A stretch of 36,125 nucleotides of DNA from Lachnospiraceae bacterium (GCA_017520155.1 JAFXGR010000029.1:1-36125); one strand, 5' to 3'. Counted from the first letter of the stretch, positions 1 through 8,857 are shown. Notes: generated from the sequence alone by a model not told the origin. A program made the numbers and translations.

Positions 1-101
1 AGGAAAACCACATTTTGTCTGTATTTTTTTAATTCTGCATACCACAGTTTCCCAATGGTCGTTTTGCCGGCTCCGGACAGACCTGTAATCCAATAAACCA
101 A
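1..101 (-). CDS. APS-kinase-like protein, probable cytidine diphosphoramidate kinase (5' end only)
   Basis: Only the first 33 codons are inside the window; the gene runs off the left edge. The residues include a P-loop GLSGAGKTT preceded by VYWIT, the start typical of adenylylsulfate kinase (CysC) folds. The best start is TTG at 101, six bases after an AGGTGA ribosome-binding site, because an in-frame stop (TAA) lies just upstream. A plain CysC would make PAPS, but no ATP sulfurylase is nearby. The gene is last in a run matching Campylobacter Cj1418-1417-1416-1415, where the CysC-like Cj1415 phosphorylates the 3'-hydroxyl of CDP-amidate to make a PAPS-like donor. I infer that role here. Family assignment is good for so short a piece; the substrate rests on context. 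Confidence 0.72.
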   Translation of the reverse strand, partial: MVYWITGLSGAGKTTIGKLWYAELKKYRQNVVF

Positions 102-136
102 TTTTTATCACCTGTTTCCTTATTATTAATATACAA

Positions 137-1834
137 TTAATTTTCAAGCGGCCATATGATATCTGTAATTAACTCATGCTTTTCTGTCCTCACATATTCA
201 AGAAAAAGTTTAATAATAGGGTCATGTGAAGGAGCTAAACTAGCAACGTACTTATTACTTTTTGTGGATAAATTTAGTGCAATACTATCTAATGTACTTT
301 CAAACTTAAAAGGATATTGAAAAAGTTCCTTTAAACATTCAAAAGAAAATTTAGTGTAATTTGGTATATCATTTCTATAACCATAGGATTCCTTAAAATT
401 ATGGAAAATCAAACTCAGTCTAAATAAATCAAAACTACTAAATAAAGAAGAAAAATCTTTTCGCTCTACAGAAGTAGTATCATTACTTGCAATCACTGTT
501 CCCTTCTTTTCTCCTGATGCCGAAGCTGGAAAATAAACTTCTATTCCATTAATTGTAGTATTAAGCATACATTGATCGAAAGGAATCTGCATCCACTCAC
601 AAACTGCTTTCATAGTCTGTAAAGTTTTTAATTTTGCATCTTCAAAACGTACTACCTTAATGATTTTATTCTCTGTGTACTTATTTTTTTCTAACATTAA
701 TCCCAAATCTGAGGAAATCCAATCCAAATAATTACTCGGATTATTCCATACAGAAAGAAAACCTGCATCAGCCTCTAGGATATGGCGTCTCAATATAGAA
801 AATAAATGTTGAATTGGTTCCCGAATGATGAACCAATATTCCAGCCGCTCAAAATCATTTTGGTTTAAAAGTGTATCCATTTCACTTATATCATAATTGG
901 CCTTATGGCAGTCATAAAAAATCCAAAGTTTTCCATCAGAAGCTGCTAACTTTCCAATGGCGTTTGCATAAGCTGCATAAATGGCTTTTATAAAAACAGC
1001 AAAGGAAATTTTACCTCGTTCCAACAATAGATTCTTTAAAGATTTTATAAATTTTGAAGTATCGATATAAATCCTTGTTTCACGTTCTCCATCCTTATTT
1101 TTAAACCAGTGATATGCAATTCTTGTACTATTCCCCCCATTCATATATTTTTCTTCAGGAAACTGTGATTCAAAATAGTGAAACATTTGGCTTGCAATTT
1201 CTACGACTAACTCTTTTCCTTCAAGATATTTTATACGATTTTCATAAAGCCATTTTAAGCGAACCCTAGCTCCAAGTTCCGGAATATTAAGAATATTCGG
1301 ATGTCCATTTAATAGAGAATCAAAATAAACAGCCCCACTATTGCTCATATGGTTTAAAACAATCATATTATGTATATCTTCTATATGAATTTCTGATTGT
1401 GCAGAAACCTGAGTTTCTTGTAAGGCTTCCCAACCTTTTTCTAATAGAAATATATAACGAAAGGGATGAAAACCTGAGCTTTCAGTATATAATCCTCGTT
1501 CCTTTAATCGATGGTTCATTATAGATCTGAAGCCAACTTTTTCATGACCAGACACCGCAGAAATATAAACCGCCTCTGGATATAAATGTGCTGCCTGGTC
1601 TAAAGAAAGAACAGGAATGGAAATCTCCTTATCCTGAAAACTTTTCCTCTGCTTTTCAGGTGCATCATCACAAAAGCATAGAGGAACCAGTTCAAAAAGG
1701 GAAAATATTCGATAGGTAATCTTTCCCCAAAATCCTGCCCCATAAATCACCAGACCGTGCTGGCGTATGTCTTCCACAATTGTATAAATACTTCTATATA
1801 CACCTGTTGCCTGTTTTTCTTTTTCCACTATCAT
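137..1834 (-). CDS. two-domain sulfotransferase-fold protein, candidate phosphoramidoyl transferase
   Basis: The 565-residue protein has an N-terminal Rossmann-like segment (about residues 27-110, glycine motif VIYGAGFWGK), as seen in several polysaccharide-locus proteins. A sulfotransferase-like domain starts near residue 156, where MSNSGAVYFDSLLNGHPNIL resembles the PAPS 5'-phosphosulfate loop (RSGTTLLxxLLxxHP) without its usual arginine. The ATG at 1834 follows GGAGAAA. It lies between the cytidylyltransferase and CDP-amidate kinase genes, 30 bases after the former. Sulfotransferases use a 3'-phosphorylated nucleotide donor; the final donor of the phosphoramidate pathway, 3'-phospho-CDP-amidate, has the same feature. 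I therefore infer transfer of phosphoramidate to a capsular sugar. Sulfation remains the alternative, but no PAPS-forming ATP sulfurylase is seen. No signal peptide; it probably acts in the cytoplasm. Confidence 0.6.
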   Translation of the reverse strand: MIVEKEKQATGVYRSIYTIVEDIRQHGLVIYGAGFWGKITYRIFSLFELVPLCFCDDAPEKQRKSFQDKEISIPVLSLDQAAHLYPEAVYISAVSGHEKVGFRSIMNHRLKERGLYTESSGFHPFRYIFLLEKGWEALQETQVSAQSEIHIEDIHNMIVLNHMSNSGAVYFDSLLNGHPNILNIPELGARVRLKWLYENRIKYLEGKELVVEIASQMFHYFESQFPEEKYMNGGNSTRIAYHWFKNKDGERETRIYIDTSKFIKSLKNLLLERGKISFAVFIKAIYAAYANAIGKLAASDGKLWIFYDCHKANYDISEMDTLLNQNDFERLEYWFIIREPIQHLFSILRRHILEADAGFLSVWNNPSNYLDWISSDLGLMLEKNKYTENKIIKVVRFEDAKLKTLQTMKAVCEWMQIPFDQCMLNTTINGIEVYFPASASGEKKGTVIASNDTTSVERKDFSSLFSSFDLFRLSLIFHNFKESYGYRNDIPNYTKFSFECLKELFQYPFKFESTLDSIALNLSTKSNKYVASLAPSHDPIIKLFLEYVRTEKHELITDIIWPLEN

Positions 1835-1864
1835 TTTCTCCTTTCTCCTTTTTATCTATGGTTA

Positions 1865-2647
1865 CTACAGATGAAGCAAATCCTCTATGCTTCCATCCTC
1901 CACCCATCCACAGGCCTTCTCGTAGTCCTCATTCGTATCAAATTCTATCCATCCGTGTTGGAAACGGACTGCCTTCACTTTCTGTCCCGATTCAATGATA
2001 GCGTTTAACAAATCCGTCATATATGCCTGTTTTACACTTTTTCCAGATTGCTGCCAGGGCTTATCTCCATACTCTACACAGGCTTTGCAAAACAGTTGTT
2101 CCAGATAGGCTAAGCCTTTTGGGGAAAACTTGAGTAAACCAATGTATCTTGCGTCAATTTTTTCCAAATCAGGATTTTCCAGACCCAGTTCAGTTATATT
2201 GTCATAAGCATCAATGGAAAGGCTTTCCGTATCAAACTCGATTTTCCCATACCTTTTTTGCCAATAAGTTTTCCATCCATCATCTACCGCCACAGAAAAA
2301 TCAAAAGGAACCTTAAGCATGCTTCTAAGCATAGCCTCTTCAACTAAAATATCTGAATAGCTCACAATAATCTCTTCATCAAATTCTTCTTTTGCCTTCA
2401 TAAAAGATGTCACCATATTGGTTTGTGCATAGTCCTCATTATGATAAAATACAATATCTGGATAATTAATTGTGTGTGCTGCAAAACCAGTCACAACAAT
2501 AATCTTTGTAATCCCACACTTTCGATAAAGTTCAATCTGCCGTTCAATAATCGTTTTTCCCATAAAGGACAACATTCCTTTTGGCAGATTCTTTGTATAC
2601 TTTTTTAATCTTGTTCCCTGTCCTGCTGCTAAGATAATTGCTTTCAT
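1865..2647 (-). CDS. nucleotidyltransferase, probable CTP:phosphoglutamine cytidylyltransferase
   Basis: This 260-residue protein starts with the NTP-transferase signature MKAIILAAGQGTRLKKYTKN, carries the lysine of LPKGML near residue 23, and has the metal-binding aspartate in VSYSDIL near residue 118. The NMVTSFMKAKE stretch is typical of the LicC/Cj1416 branch. In Campylobacter, Cj1416 joins CTP and L-glutamine phosphate to give gamma-glutamyl-CDP-amidate. It begins one base after the hydrolase gene, with AGGAG before the ATG, so the two are co-transcribed. LicC-type phosphocholine cytidylyltransferase is the main alternative, and a LicD-like gene is present at 6866, but the neighbouring glutamine-kinase and amidate-hydrolase genes favour the phosphoramidate role. 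Confidence 0.72.
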   Translation of the reverse strand: MKAIILAAGQGTRLKKYTKNLPKGMLSFMGKTIIERQIELYRKCGITKIIVVTGFAAHTINYPDIVFYHNEDYAQTNMVTSFMKAKEEFDEEIIVSYSDILVEEAMLRSMLKVPFDFSVAVDDGWKTYWQKRYGKIEFDTESLSIDAYDNITELGLENPDLEKIDARYIGLLKFSPKGLAYLEQLFCKACVEYGDKPWQQSGKSVKQAYMTDLLNAIIESGQKVKAVRFQHGWIEFDTNEDYEKACGWVEDGSIEDLLHL

Positions 2648-2648
2648 T

Positions 2649-3263
2649 TTAGACTCTCCTGCTTTTCATTATCCTTTTAAGATTCTCCATATCACGCTTA
2701 TGAAAAGGATCTTCTCTTTCGGGATGCCACATATTTCCCCAAAGAGGATATTGTTTATGTTTAACAGCTTCAATCACCCCATCTTCTGATTCTGCAACAG
2801 AAATTAAGCCGCTAGTATCCTTTAGCCTTATACAGGCCTGCTGATGATAGCTGTTTACTTCATCGATTTTTCCATCTCTAATGATTTGGTGGCGTTTTGC
2901 CACATGTCCTTGTACATCCACTAAGTCATTTCCAAAGTAGTCCAAAATAGATTGCATTCCTCTGCAAAATCCATACAAAGGTATTTGCTTTTGAATGCTG
3001 ATTTCAATCAGCTTTTTATCCATAGCATCTCTTTCTGGTGCATTTCCTCCATATTTAACAATACTATTTCCACCAGTAAGAATAATACCTATGGGCTGGA
3101 TATGAGAAAGAAAGCCTTCTACCAGTTGAGGTTTATTGGGCAAAGGAATGGGAAGATAGCCGCAGGCAGAAATAAAATCAACAATTCTTTGATCCGCAGC
3201 ATCCCTTTTTTCCTGATAACTGGTAACAGAATCCACTCTTTGTGTATAAATAATACTCTCCAT
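2649..3263 (-). CDS. class-I glutamine amidotransferase-like hydrolase, probable gamma-glutamyl-CDP-amidate hydrolase
   Basis: The protein belongs to the peptidase C26/class-I amidotransferase family. Counting from the GTG at 3269, the nucleophile is Cys102 in YGFCRGMQ, and the His and Glu of the triad lie in WHPERE (about 182 and 184); LTGGNS is the oxyanion segment. I prefer the ATG at 3263, seven bases after GGAG (204 residues). Cj1417 has the same size and fold and removes glutamate from gamma-glutamyl-CDP-amidate, releasing CDP-amidate. The position between a PEP-synthase-like glutamine kinase and a cytidylyltransferase makes that function likely. A general gamma-glutamyl hydrolase of the PuuD type is the alternative. 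Confidence 0.75.
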   Translation of the reverse strand: MESIIYTQRVDSVTSYQEKRDAADQRIVDFISACGYLPIPLPNKPQLVEGFLSHIQPIGIILTGGNSIVKYGGNAPERDAMDKKLIEISIQKQIPLYGFCRGMQSILDYFGNDLVDVQGHVAKRHQIIRDGKIDEVNSYHQQACIRLKDTSGLISVAESEDGVIEAVKHKQYPLWGNMWHPEREDPFHKRDMENLKRIMKSRRV

Positions 3264-3302
3264 AAGCACTCTCCATCTTTTGAAGGGATTTAATCATTTC
3301 CA

Positions 3303-5639
3303 CTACTGAATAACAATAACCTGTTTTTTTTCACAGTCTATGGTTAATCTTGTACATTTACTCCACCCCATAAAATTTTTTTCTCCCACACCAATAATGG
3401 CCGGTATTCCAAGCTCCGCACAACGAATTGCCATGTGTGAATTTACTCCTCCAAACTGGGTAATAAGCCCACCTATATTTTGGGAGAATAAAAAATCATA
3501 GCCTGGATCTGCTGACTGAATACAGACAATTTTACCCCTGATATCTGCTTTTTTACTGCTTAGGGTAATTACCTCTGAGGTAACTGTTTTTTGTGTAATA
3601 AAATTAGGTTCTTCTCCCAATAAAGAAAAAGAATAGATATCCTTTGGATTCACTATGATGCTTGGCAACTTTATTTGAAGTGCTGTATGGTATTGGAGTT
3701 TATTTTGCCGGATATTTTCTCTAAAGCTGGTTTCAATATCACCAACATACAAATCCGTATATAATTGCATCACAACGGAAATATCAAGATAAGCCATATC
3801 TTCAACAGCAATACCCACATGGTTGCCCAATTCTTCAATAAGCTTTAAAATCTGGCTTACCAGACGGGTAAAGGCAAACTTGGAATACTCTCTGCCTTCA
3901 ATGGCCTCTTTAATAAAGCTGATTAACTCTTTTGCTGATATAGAAAGTCCATTTTGTTCCAGCTCCAGATTAATTTTATCCATGACATCTTCTGAGAATT
4001 CAAAGACAGTTTCCTTCTCATCAATGGTCAAAAAGATATTTTCACCAAAATATTCGTTAAATGCCTCATCATACCTTTTTGATAAAATATCATAGGTCCC
4101 CGGACGGATATGCCCATATTGTGACAAAAAGTCTTCATAAGCCAGATTCCCTTGGTAGTATGCCTTTAAATCGCCATTCATCTTTTTATTAATGGTATCT
4201 AATGAATTCATAAAGGCATGATAATCTTCTTGACTAATAATATCCATCTCCACAAAAGATTTTAAGAATTGGATGGCAATAAATCCTGCTCTTGCAACCC
4301 CAGCAAAGGGAAGGGTTCCATATTCTTTGCACTCCATAATCAACCAGTAAATTTTATCAATCAGCGAAATATCAGAATCCATTATCTTTTTAAAATTTTG
4401 ATTCAAGATGCTGATCTTATGAATATCTTGCTTACACAACCCATTTTGTGGATTAATAATATTATTGGTTAAATTCAGAAGTGAAAATTCAATTCTTTTT
4501 AGTTCATTTTCATTAAATCCATAATCCAATAACTCTGTTAATTTATGAGGGAGTCCAAAGTAATAACAGGAGTATACTATTTCAAACTCTATTTTGTCGT
4601 GATATTTTGGATATTTTTCCAGTTTAGTCAGATAAAAATTTACCAGTTTTTCTGCAATTCTTACGTTCAAATCGGCCGGAATAAAGGAATTAAAGGTAAT
4701 TCTTGTATCAATGTAGGGAATCCCACAAAAAGAAACCATTAAAGGATGCATGGTCACATCCCTGTAGCCATAGTTTTTTCTTTGGTGAGCCCAGATGTAG
4801 TCAGTGATTAATTCTTTGTACAAGGATATAGCCATCTTTTTGGGACGGACACCTAAGATTTCTGCTGGATTCCAATCCGGCATAACACCAAAGCATGTAG
4901 TATCCCCCAATAAAAAAGGGTGCTTTTTTGACAATTTCATTACTTTCTTATAAATCCTCTCCAAAGAAAGGGATAAGTCTATGTGGGGAATTTCACATTT
5001 TTTTCCCTTGGCAATAGGCCTGACCTGTAAAATACAGACCTGATTATTACTGGTAATGGCAAACTCAATATCTAGGGCGGAAACTGCCAGAAACCTTTCA
5101 ATCTTTTTACAGATATCCACTACGGATTCTATATCACTATCCGCAATCTTATCAGAACTAAATTTATAGTGAATATAGGTTTTTAAATGACCGGAGCTAC
5201 CACTGGTGACAGCAGAGGTATCCTCACCTTCATGATAATTAATGATATAATAATCCGCATATGTATCCATGTCCGCAGTAAATACCACCCCCGATTTTTT
5301 TATCCCGGATAACATGGGCTGGATTAAAATTTCTTCATTTTGGCTTGTCTGGTAGGACTGATATACCTTCTGAACAGCTTCTTTGATTTCTTTTTCTTCT
5401 GGTTTTACATACAGAATACTTACAAATTTTCCTGCATTGGACGTAACGTCAGTATCTTCTGCCTTAGAGGAAGAACGGACAATCAAATTTTTCCCTTCCG
5501 CAAAACAAAGGATTTTTCTTATAAGACTATCCGGATTCGCAAGAAATTCCTGACTTTGAATAACCAGAAGAGGCAGGATATTCAAAGTAGGGATATTTTC
5601 TTTTAGATTTAGTAACATTCCTGCTTTTGTATAATTCAT
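3303..5639 (-). CDS. PEP-synthase-like phosphotransferase, probable L-glutamine kinase
   Basis: The 778-residue protein has an N-terminal ATP-grasp domain of the PEP synthase/PPDK type (IVRSSSKAEDTDVTSNAG, residues 53-70), a long middle region, and a C-terminal phosphohistidine domain with GGVNSHMAIRCAELGIPA, whose His735 fits the phosphorylated residue. The PEP/pyruvate TIM-barrel of true PEP synthases is missing, as in Campylobacter Cj1418. That enzyme uses ATP to phosphorylate the amide nitrogen of L-glutamine, the first step of phosphoramidate biosynthesis. This is the first gene of the five-gene cassette. An AAGGA site precedes the ATG, and the 96-base gap upstream (5640-5735) has a TATAAT-like sequence, so the cassette may have its own promoter. 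Rifampin phosphotransferases share the fold, but the context argues against that. Confidence 0.78.
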   Translation of the reverse strand: MNYTKAGMLLNLKENIPTLNILPLLVIQSQEFLANPDSLIRKILCFAEGKNLIVRSSSKAEDTDVTSNAGKFVSILYVKPEEKEIKEAVQKVYQSYQTSQNEEILIQPMLSGIKKSGVVFTADMDTYADYYIINYHEGEDTSAVTSGSSGHLKTYIHYKFSSDKIADSDIESVVDICKKIERFLAVSALDIEFAITSNNQVCILQVRPIAKGKKCEIPHIDLSLSLERIYKKVMKLSKKHPFLLGDTTCFGVMPDWNPAEILGVRPKKMAISLYKELITDYIWAHQRKNYGYRDVTMHPLMVSFCGIPYIDTRITFNSFIPADLNVRIAEKLVNFYLTKLEKYPKYHDKIEFEIVYSCYYFGLPHKLTELLDYGFNENELKRIEFSLLNLTNNIINPQNGLCKQDIHKISILNQNFKKIMDSDISLIDKIYWLIMECKEYGTLPFAGVARAGFIAIQFLKSFVEMDIISQEDYHAFMNSLDTINKKMNGDLKAYYQGNLAYEDFLSQYGHIRPGTYDILSKRYDEAFNEYFGENIFLTIDEKETVFEFSEDVMDKINLELEQNGLSISAKELISFIKEAIEGREYSKFAFTRLVSQILKLIEELGNHVGIAVEDMAYLDISVVMQLYTDLYVGDIETSFRENIRQNKLQYHTALQIKLPSIIVNPKDIYSFSLLGEEPNFITQKTVTSEVITLSSKKADIRGKIVCIQSADPGYDFLFSQNIGGLITQFGGVNSHMAIRCAELGIPAIIGVGEKNFMGWSKCTRLTIDCEKKQVIVIQ

Positions 5640-5735
5640 ATGTATTTTTCCTTAACTATTATTATAATCTTAGATTACTTGGAAAATATTTTCTTATAAC
5701 TTTTCATTATAGATGTTATAAAGAAAATATATATT

Positions 5736-6842
5736 TTAAATATTGTTCAAGTATAGGTGTTTTAAAATTTTATTGTCTGTTTCTATTTTTTTCTTCATAT
5801 CAATTTTCAGTGTATCTAGATATTTTTCTGTCCAATTTTGATCCAAAATATCAAACAGTAAAACCAATTCCTGCTTTGTAGCCATAATTACATTTTTTCT
5901 ATATTGGCAAAATTGGCTGCAAATTGTAGACTTCATAAGCATAAGTATTTCATAGGGTATAGGATCATATTGTAATAAAAATTTCCAAAATGTTTTTAGT
6001 AAATAAGTACGAAAATAAATATACTCTATAAACTCAGGATTATTTTTTAATGTTCCCCGTCTCTTACATTCTTGTAAATAAACATTTGCCACCTTACATC
6101 TTTCTAATTGAACTTTACTATTTACTGCTGTATCGTGAGAATAACTTCCCTTATATATTCTGTAGTTATAAAATGCTTCATCTAGCTTGCCAAATTTTGT
6201 ACAGTGAGTAACAAGGAGACCAGAAAAAAAGTTATCTGAAAATCCTGTATATTGACTCAGTTCATTATGATGAATATTATTTTTTATCAAAAAATTTCTA
6301 TTATATATTTTATTCCACGCAAATGTTGCACCTGGCAGAATATCCTCTAACGCCAAATCAATGCGGTCAGTCTCGTTTTTAATTTCATAAATATGAAAAT
6401 CTTCAACTCTTCCTCGCTTGACTTCTTTCACACCAGTTGCTTCATAATTATTGATATAATTATATTCTATGTAATCTATATCAGGACACTGATCAATATA
6501 GCTTTCAAGTCTTTCTAATGTATTTTCTTCATACCAATCATCCTGATCACAAAAAAGAATATATTTACCTTTTGCAGATAATACCCCTTTATTTCTATTG
6601 GATTTTTTAGTGTCTCTTGACCATTCATCGTTAAGAATCAATCTTATAATTTTAGGATATTTTTTTTGGTAATTCTTTATTATCTCTATAGAAGAATCTT
6701 TTGAAGTATCATCAATAATTAGTATCTCCACATCAGATATATCTCTAGTTTGATTAATTAGTGAATCTATACACTGATGCAAAAACATTTCACCATTATA
6801 GGAAAATACAATAATAGTAAATTTTATTTCCTTTAATTCCAC
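5736..6842 (-). CDS. family 2 glycosyltransferase
   Basis: A GT-A fold glycosyltransferase of family 2 (368 residues). The N-terminal strand KFTIIVFSYNGEMFLHQCID is followed by the nucleotide-binding IIDD (about residues 42-45) and the metal-binding DQDDW near residue 99. There are no clear membrane spans, so it should transfer a sugar from an NDP-sugar to a lipid-linked repeat unit at the cytoplasmic face. The C-terminal 150 residues are helix-rich and not recognisable. Donor and acceptor cannot be read from the sequence. It is very AT-rich, like its upstream neighbours, and lies 23 bases after the LicD-like gene. Confidence 0.9.
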   Translation of the reverse strand: MELKEIKFTIIVFSYNGEMFLHQCIDSLINQTRDISDVEILIIDDTSKDSSIEIIKNYQKKYPKIIRLILNDEWSRDTKKSNRNKGVLSAKGKYILFCDQDDWYEENTLERLESYIDQCPDIDYIEYNYINNYEATGVKEVKRGRVEDFHIYEIKNETDRIDLALEDILPGATFAWNKIYNRNFLIKNNIHHNELSQYTGFSDNFFSGLLVTHCTKFGKLDEAFYNYRIYKGSYSHDTAVNSKVQLERCKVANVYLQECKRRGTLKNNPEFIEYIYFRTYLLKTFWKFLLQYDPIPYEILMLMKSTICSQFCQYRKNVIMATKQELVLLFDILDQNWTEKYLDTLKIDMKKKIETDNKILKHLYLNNI

Positions 6843-6865
6843 TGTTCTACCTCATTCCATTCTTA

Positions 6866-7771
6866 TTATTTTAAAAGTACATAATCTTTATATGAAATAT
6901 CTGCATCCATATAAATTCCCTTATGCCAGATTCCCCTTTCTTCTAATGGAGGAAATTCCTCATATGTACCATAGAGCTTTGTTAAGACTTTTTCATATTC
7001 TTTAGGCACAGGAAACAACAATCCTTCAAACTCCATCTCTATCAATTCTTTTAATTCTTGATACAGAAAAACCTGTTTTTTCCAATTATAAATCGTAGAG
7101 ACGGCACATATCACATATTCTGTCGGTTTCTTATATTTTGTTGCAATTGAAGACATTTTTTCCCATTGCTTTAGAGGATCAATATCTCGTACCTTGTCAA
7201 CTCTTCTAGCCTCCTCACCACATAGATGAGGATTAGCTTTTCTCATATATGATGAATTATCAATATTTATTTCTTTAATAATGTTAAAATTTTTTTCAAT
7301 TTCGTTCAAATCACAGTTATCAAAAGGAAATATATCTAATGTCAGTCCTTGATTAAATTCTGCATAGCGAAAACTATCATGTACACAGCAAGTATTACTA
7401 TTCCTCAATTTTGCCATAGAATAATAAGTACCTTTATCTGTATAAGGAGTCTGAAAAAAATAGGGAAAATTAAATTCCTTTTCTCCAATTTTAAATAGCT
7501 TTTCATAGTCTTCCCTTAACATTCCTACATCTAGGTCATCATCCCAAGGAATAAATCCCTTATGTCTTACTGCACCTAAAAGACTGCCATACATCAAAAA
7601 ATATTTAAGTCCATTTTTTTTACATACTTCATCAAATTTTATTAACAAGTCTATTAAAACAGCCCATATTTTTTTTTGCCTGCTACTTATCGTAAAATCA
7701 CACCTAATCTCCTCGTTTAAAAATTGTGAAGGCAAAAACCTCTTCTCCATTATTCTATCATATTCTGCCAT
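6866..7771 (-). CDS. LicD family phosphotransferase
   Basis: The core LicD motif is clear at residues 61-84: YGSLLGAVRHKG followed by the acidic FIPWDDDLDVGM, a nucleotidyltransferase-fold metal site. LicD proteins transfer phosphocholine or other phosphorylated groups from CDP-linked or lipid donors to surface glycans. The window has no choline kinase or choline transporter, so phosphocholine is not assured. Because the same operon probably makes CDP-linked intermediates, a role in attaching a phospho-substituent is reasonable but unproven. The ATG follows AAGGGG at nine bases. Confidence 0.85.
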   Translation of the reverse strand: MAEYDRIMEKRFLPSQFLNEEIRCDFTISSRQKKIWAVLIDLLIKFDEVCKKNGLKYFLMYGSLLGAVRHKGFIPWDDDLDVGMLREDYEKLFKIGEKEFNFPYFFQTPYTDKGTYYSMAKLRNSNTCCVHDSFRYAEFNQGLTLDIFPFDNCDLNEIEKNFNIIKEINIDNSSYMRKANPHLCGEEARRVDKVRDIDPLKQWEKMSSIATKYKKPTEYVICAVSTIYNWKKQVFLYQELKELIEMEFEGLLFPVPKEYEKVLTKLYGTYEEFPPLEERGIWHKGIYMDADISYKDYVLLK

Positions 7772-7816
7772 AATACTTTTAATCCCCTTATAATCCTGTG
7801 CAATATCAAGATTAAT

Positions 7817-8824
7817 CTATAGTCTGTTACTTTTCCAATCCAAATCACATATCATATAAAAACTTTCATTAGACGCTTCTTCTAGCATGCTGAATCCATT
7901 ATTCTCATAAAATTTAATTGCTTTTTTATTATCTTTTCTTACTTCTAATTTTACCTTTTCAAACGAATGATATCTTGCAAACTCAAAACATTTTTGAAGC
8001 AAAGTCTTACCAACATGTTTATTTTGATACTTTTTCCTCACAACTATCAAAGAAATATATGCCTCTTTGGTTGACAAATCATTGGCATACATAGCAACAT
8101 AACCCAATACTTCATAATTGTAAGCAATAATAAAATAGGCATAGTTATCTATTTTCTCTAAAAGTTGATTAAAATCTGATCTAATACAAATTGGATACAT
8201 AAATGCACTGTCACAGGTTTCCATAATATGTTTTTTCACCATATTGGATATTTCTGTGCAGATGCAGTAATCAGGAAGATATTTTACCTCTCCCCCCCCC
8301 CCGAACATTTTGTACTTATATTCATCCTTTAAAATAGAATACAAATACATATCCATATATTCATTATTTTTAAATATTACTTTACGCTTTATTCCTTCTC
8401 TCACAAATCCTACTTTTTCATATAGATGCTGAGCAGCTAAATTATTCTCCAAAACTAAAAGTTCAACACGTTGTAAATTCATATTATTAAATGCATGTTG
8501 TAGCATTGTATTAACTGCAAATGTACCAGCACCTTTCCTACGTTTTTCATATTCTCCAATCATAATATGAAACTCTGCTGACCGATTTATGTAATCAATA
8601 GAAAGCAAACTAACTAATCCTATAATCTCACCACTATTTTTTTCTACAATTGTACATCTTATAGAATTTCCTCTATTTGACATATAAGCTTCAAACCATT
8701 GTTCGTCTACAGTAAGGTTAACATACCGAAAAGGAGCTCCTAACAGCTTAATTAATTCAGGATTATTGCGCCACTTATTGATTAAACATAAATCGCTCTT
8801 TTGCAATTCTCTTAAATAAAACAT
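7817..8824 (-). CDS. double GNAT acetyltransferase, two domains joined across a G11 tract
   Basis: Two N-acetyltransferase domains lie in one reading frame. Residues 1-168 form a RimJ/RimL-like GNAT domain (YEKRRKGAG acetyl-CoA loop near 93-101, then NNLAAQHLYEKVGF). Residues 181-335 form a second GNAT domain (VRKKYQNKHVGKTLLQKC, then NKKAIKFYENNGF). The linker FGGGGE is encoded by a run of 11 G on the coding strand. In a sugar-amine operon the likely job is N-acylation of a nucleotide-linked amino sugar made by the neighbouring aminotransferases; which domain does it is unknown. Loss or gain of one G stops translation within a few codons after domain 1, so the fusion may switch on and off. 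Confidence 0.85.
   Translation of the reverse strand: MFYLRELQKSDLCLINKWRNNPELIKLLGAPFRYVNLTVDEQWFEAYMSNRGNSIRCTIVEKNSGEIIGLVSLLSIDYINRSAEFHIMIGEYEKRRKGAGTFAVNTMLQHAFNNMNLQRVELLVLENNLAAQHLYEKVGFVREGIKRKVIFKNNEYMDMYLYSILKDEYKYKMFGGGGEVKYLPDYCICTEISNMVKKHIMETCDSAFMYPICIRSDFNQLLEKIDNYAYFIIAYNYEVLGYVAMYANDLSTKEAYISLIVVRKKYQNKHVGKTLLQKCFEFARYHSFEKVKLEVRKDNKKAIKFYENNGFSMLEEASNESFYMICDLDWKSNRL
8292..8302 (-). repeat. mononucleotide tract of 11 G (coding strand) inside the double GNAT gene
   Basis: Eleven uninterrupted C on the plus strand encode the Gly-Gly-Gly-Gly linker between two acetyltransferase domains. With 10 G the next codons read GAG AGG TAA; with 12 G a TGA follows after eight codons. 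Such tracts in otherwise AT-rich DNA are typical slipped-strand contingency sites. Confidence 0.85.
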
Positions 8825-8857
8825 CTATATCATTCCTTCACAAAATTTTATAGCTTA

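Noticed and set aside
1-1834. Ordinary sulfate activation and glycan sulfation (APS kinase plus sulfotransferase), with the SulP transporter as sulfate supplier
   Set aside because: No ATP sulfurylase is visible, SulP is 15 kb away with its own promoter, and the two genes are embedded in a run that matches the phosphoramidate pathway.
1865-7771. Phosphocholine decoration (LicC-like cytidylyltransferase with LicD)
   Set aside because: No choline kinase or choline transporter is seen, and the cytidylyltransferase is directly coupled to the amidate hydrolase. It is kept only as an alternative.
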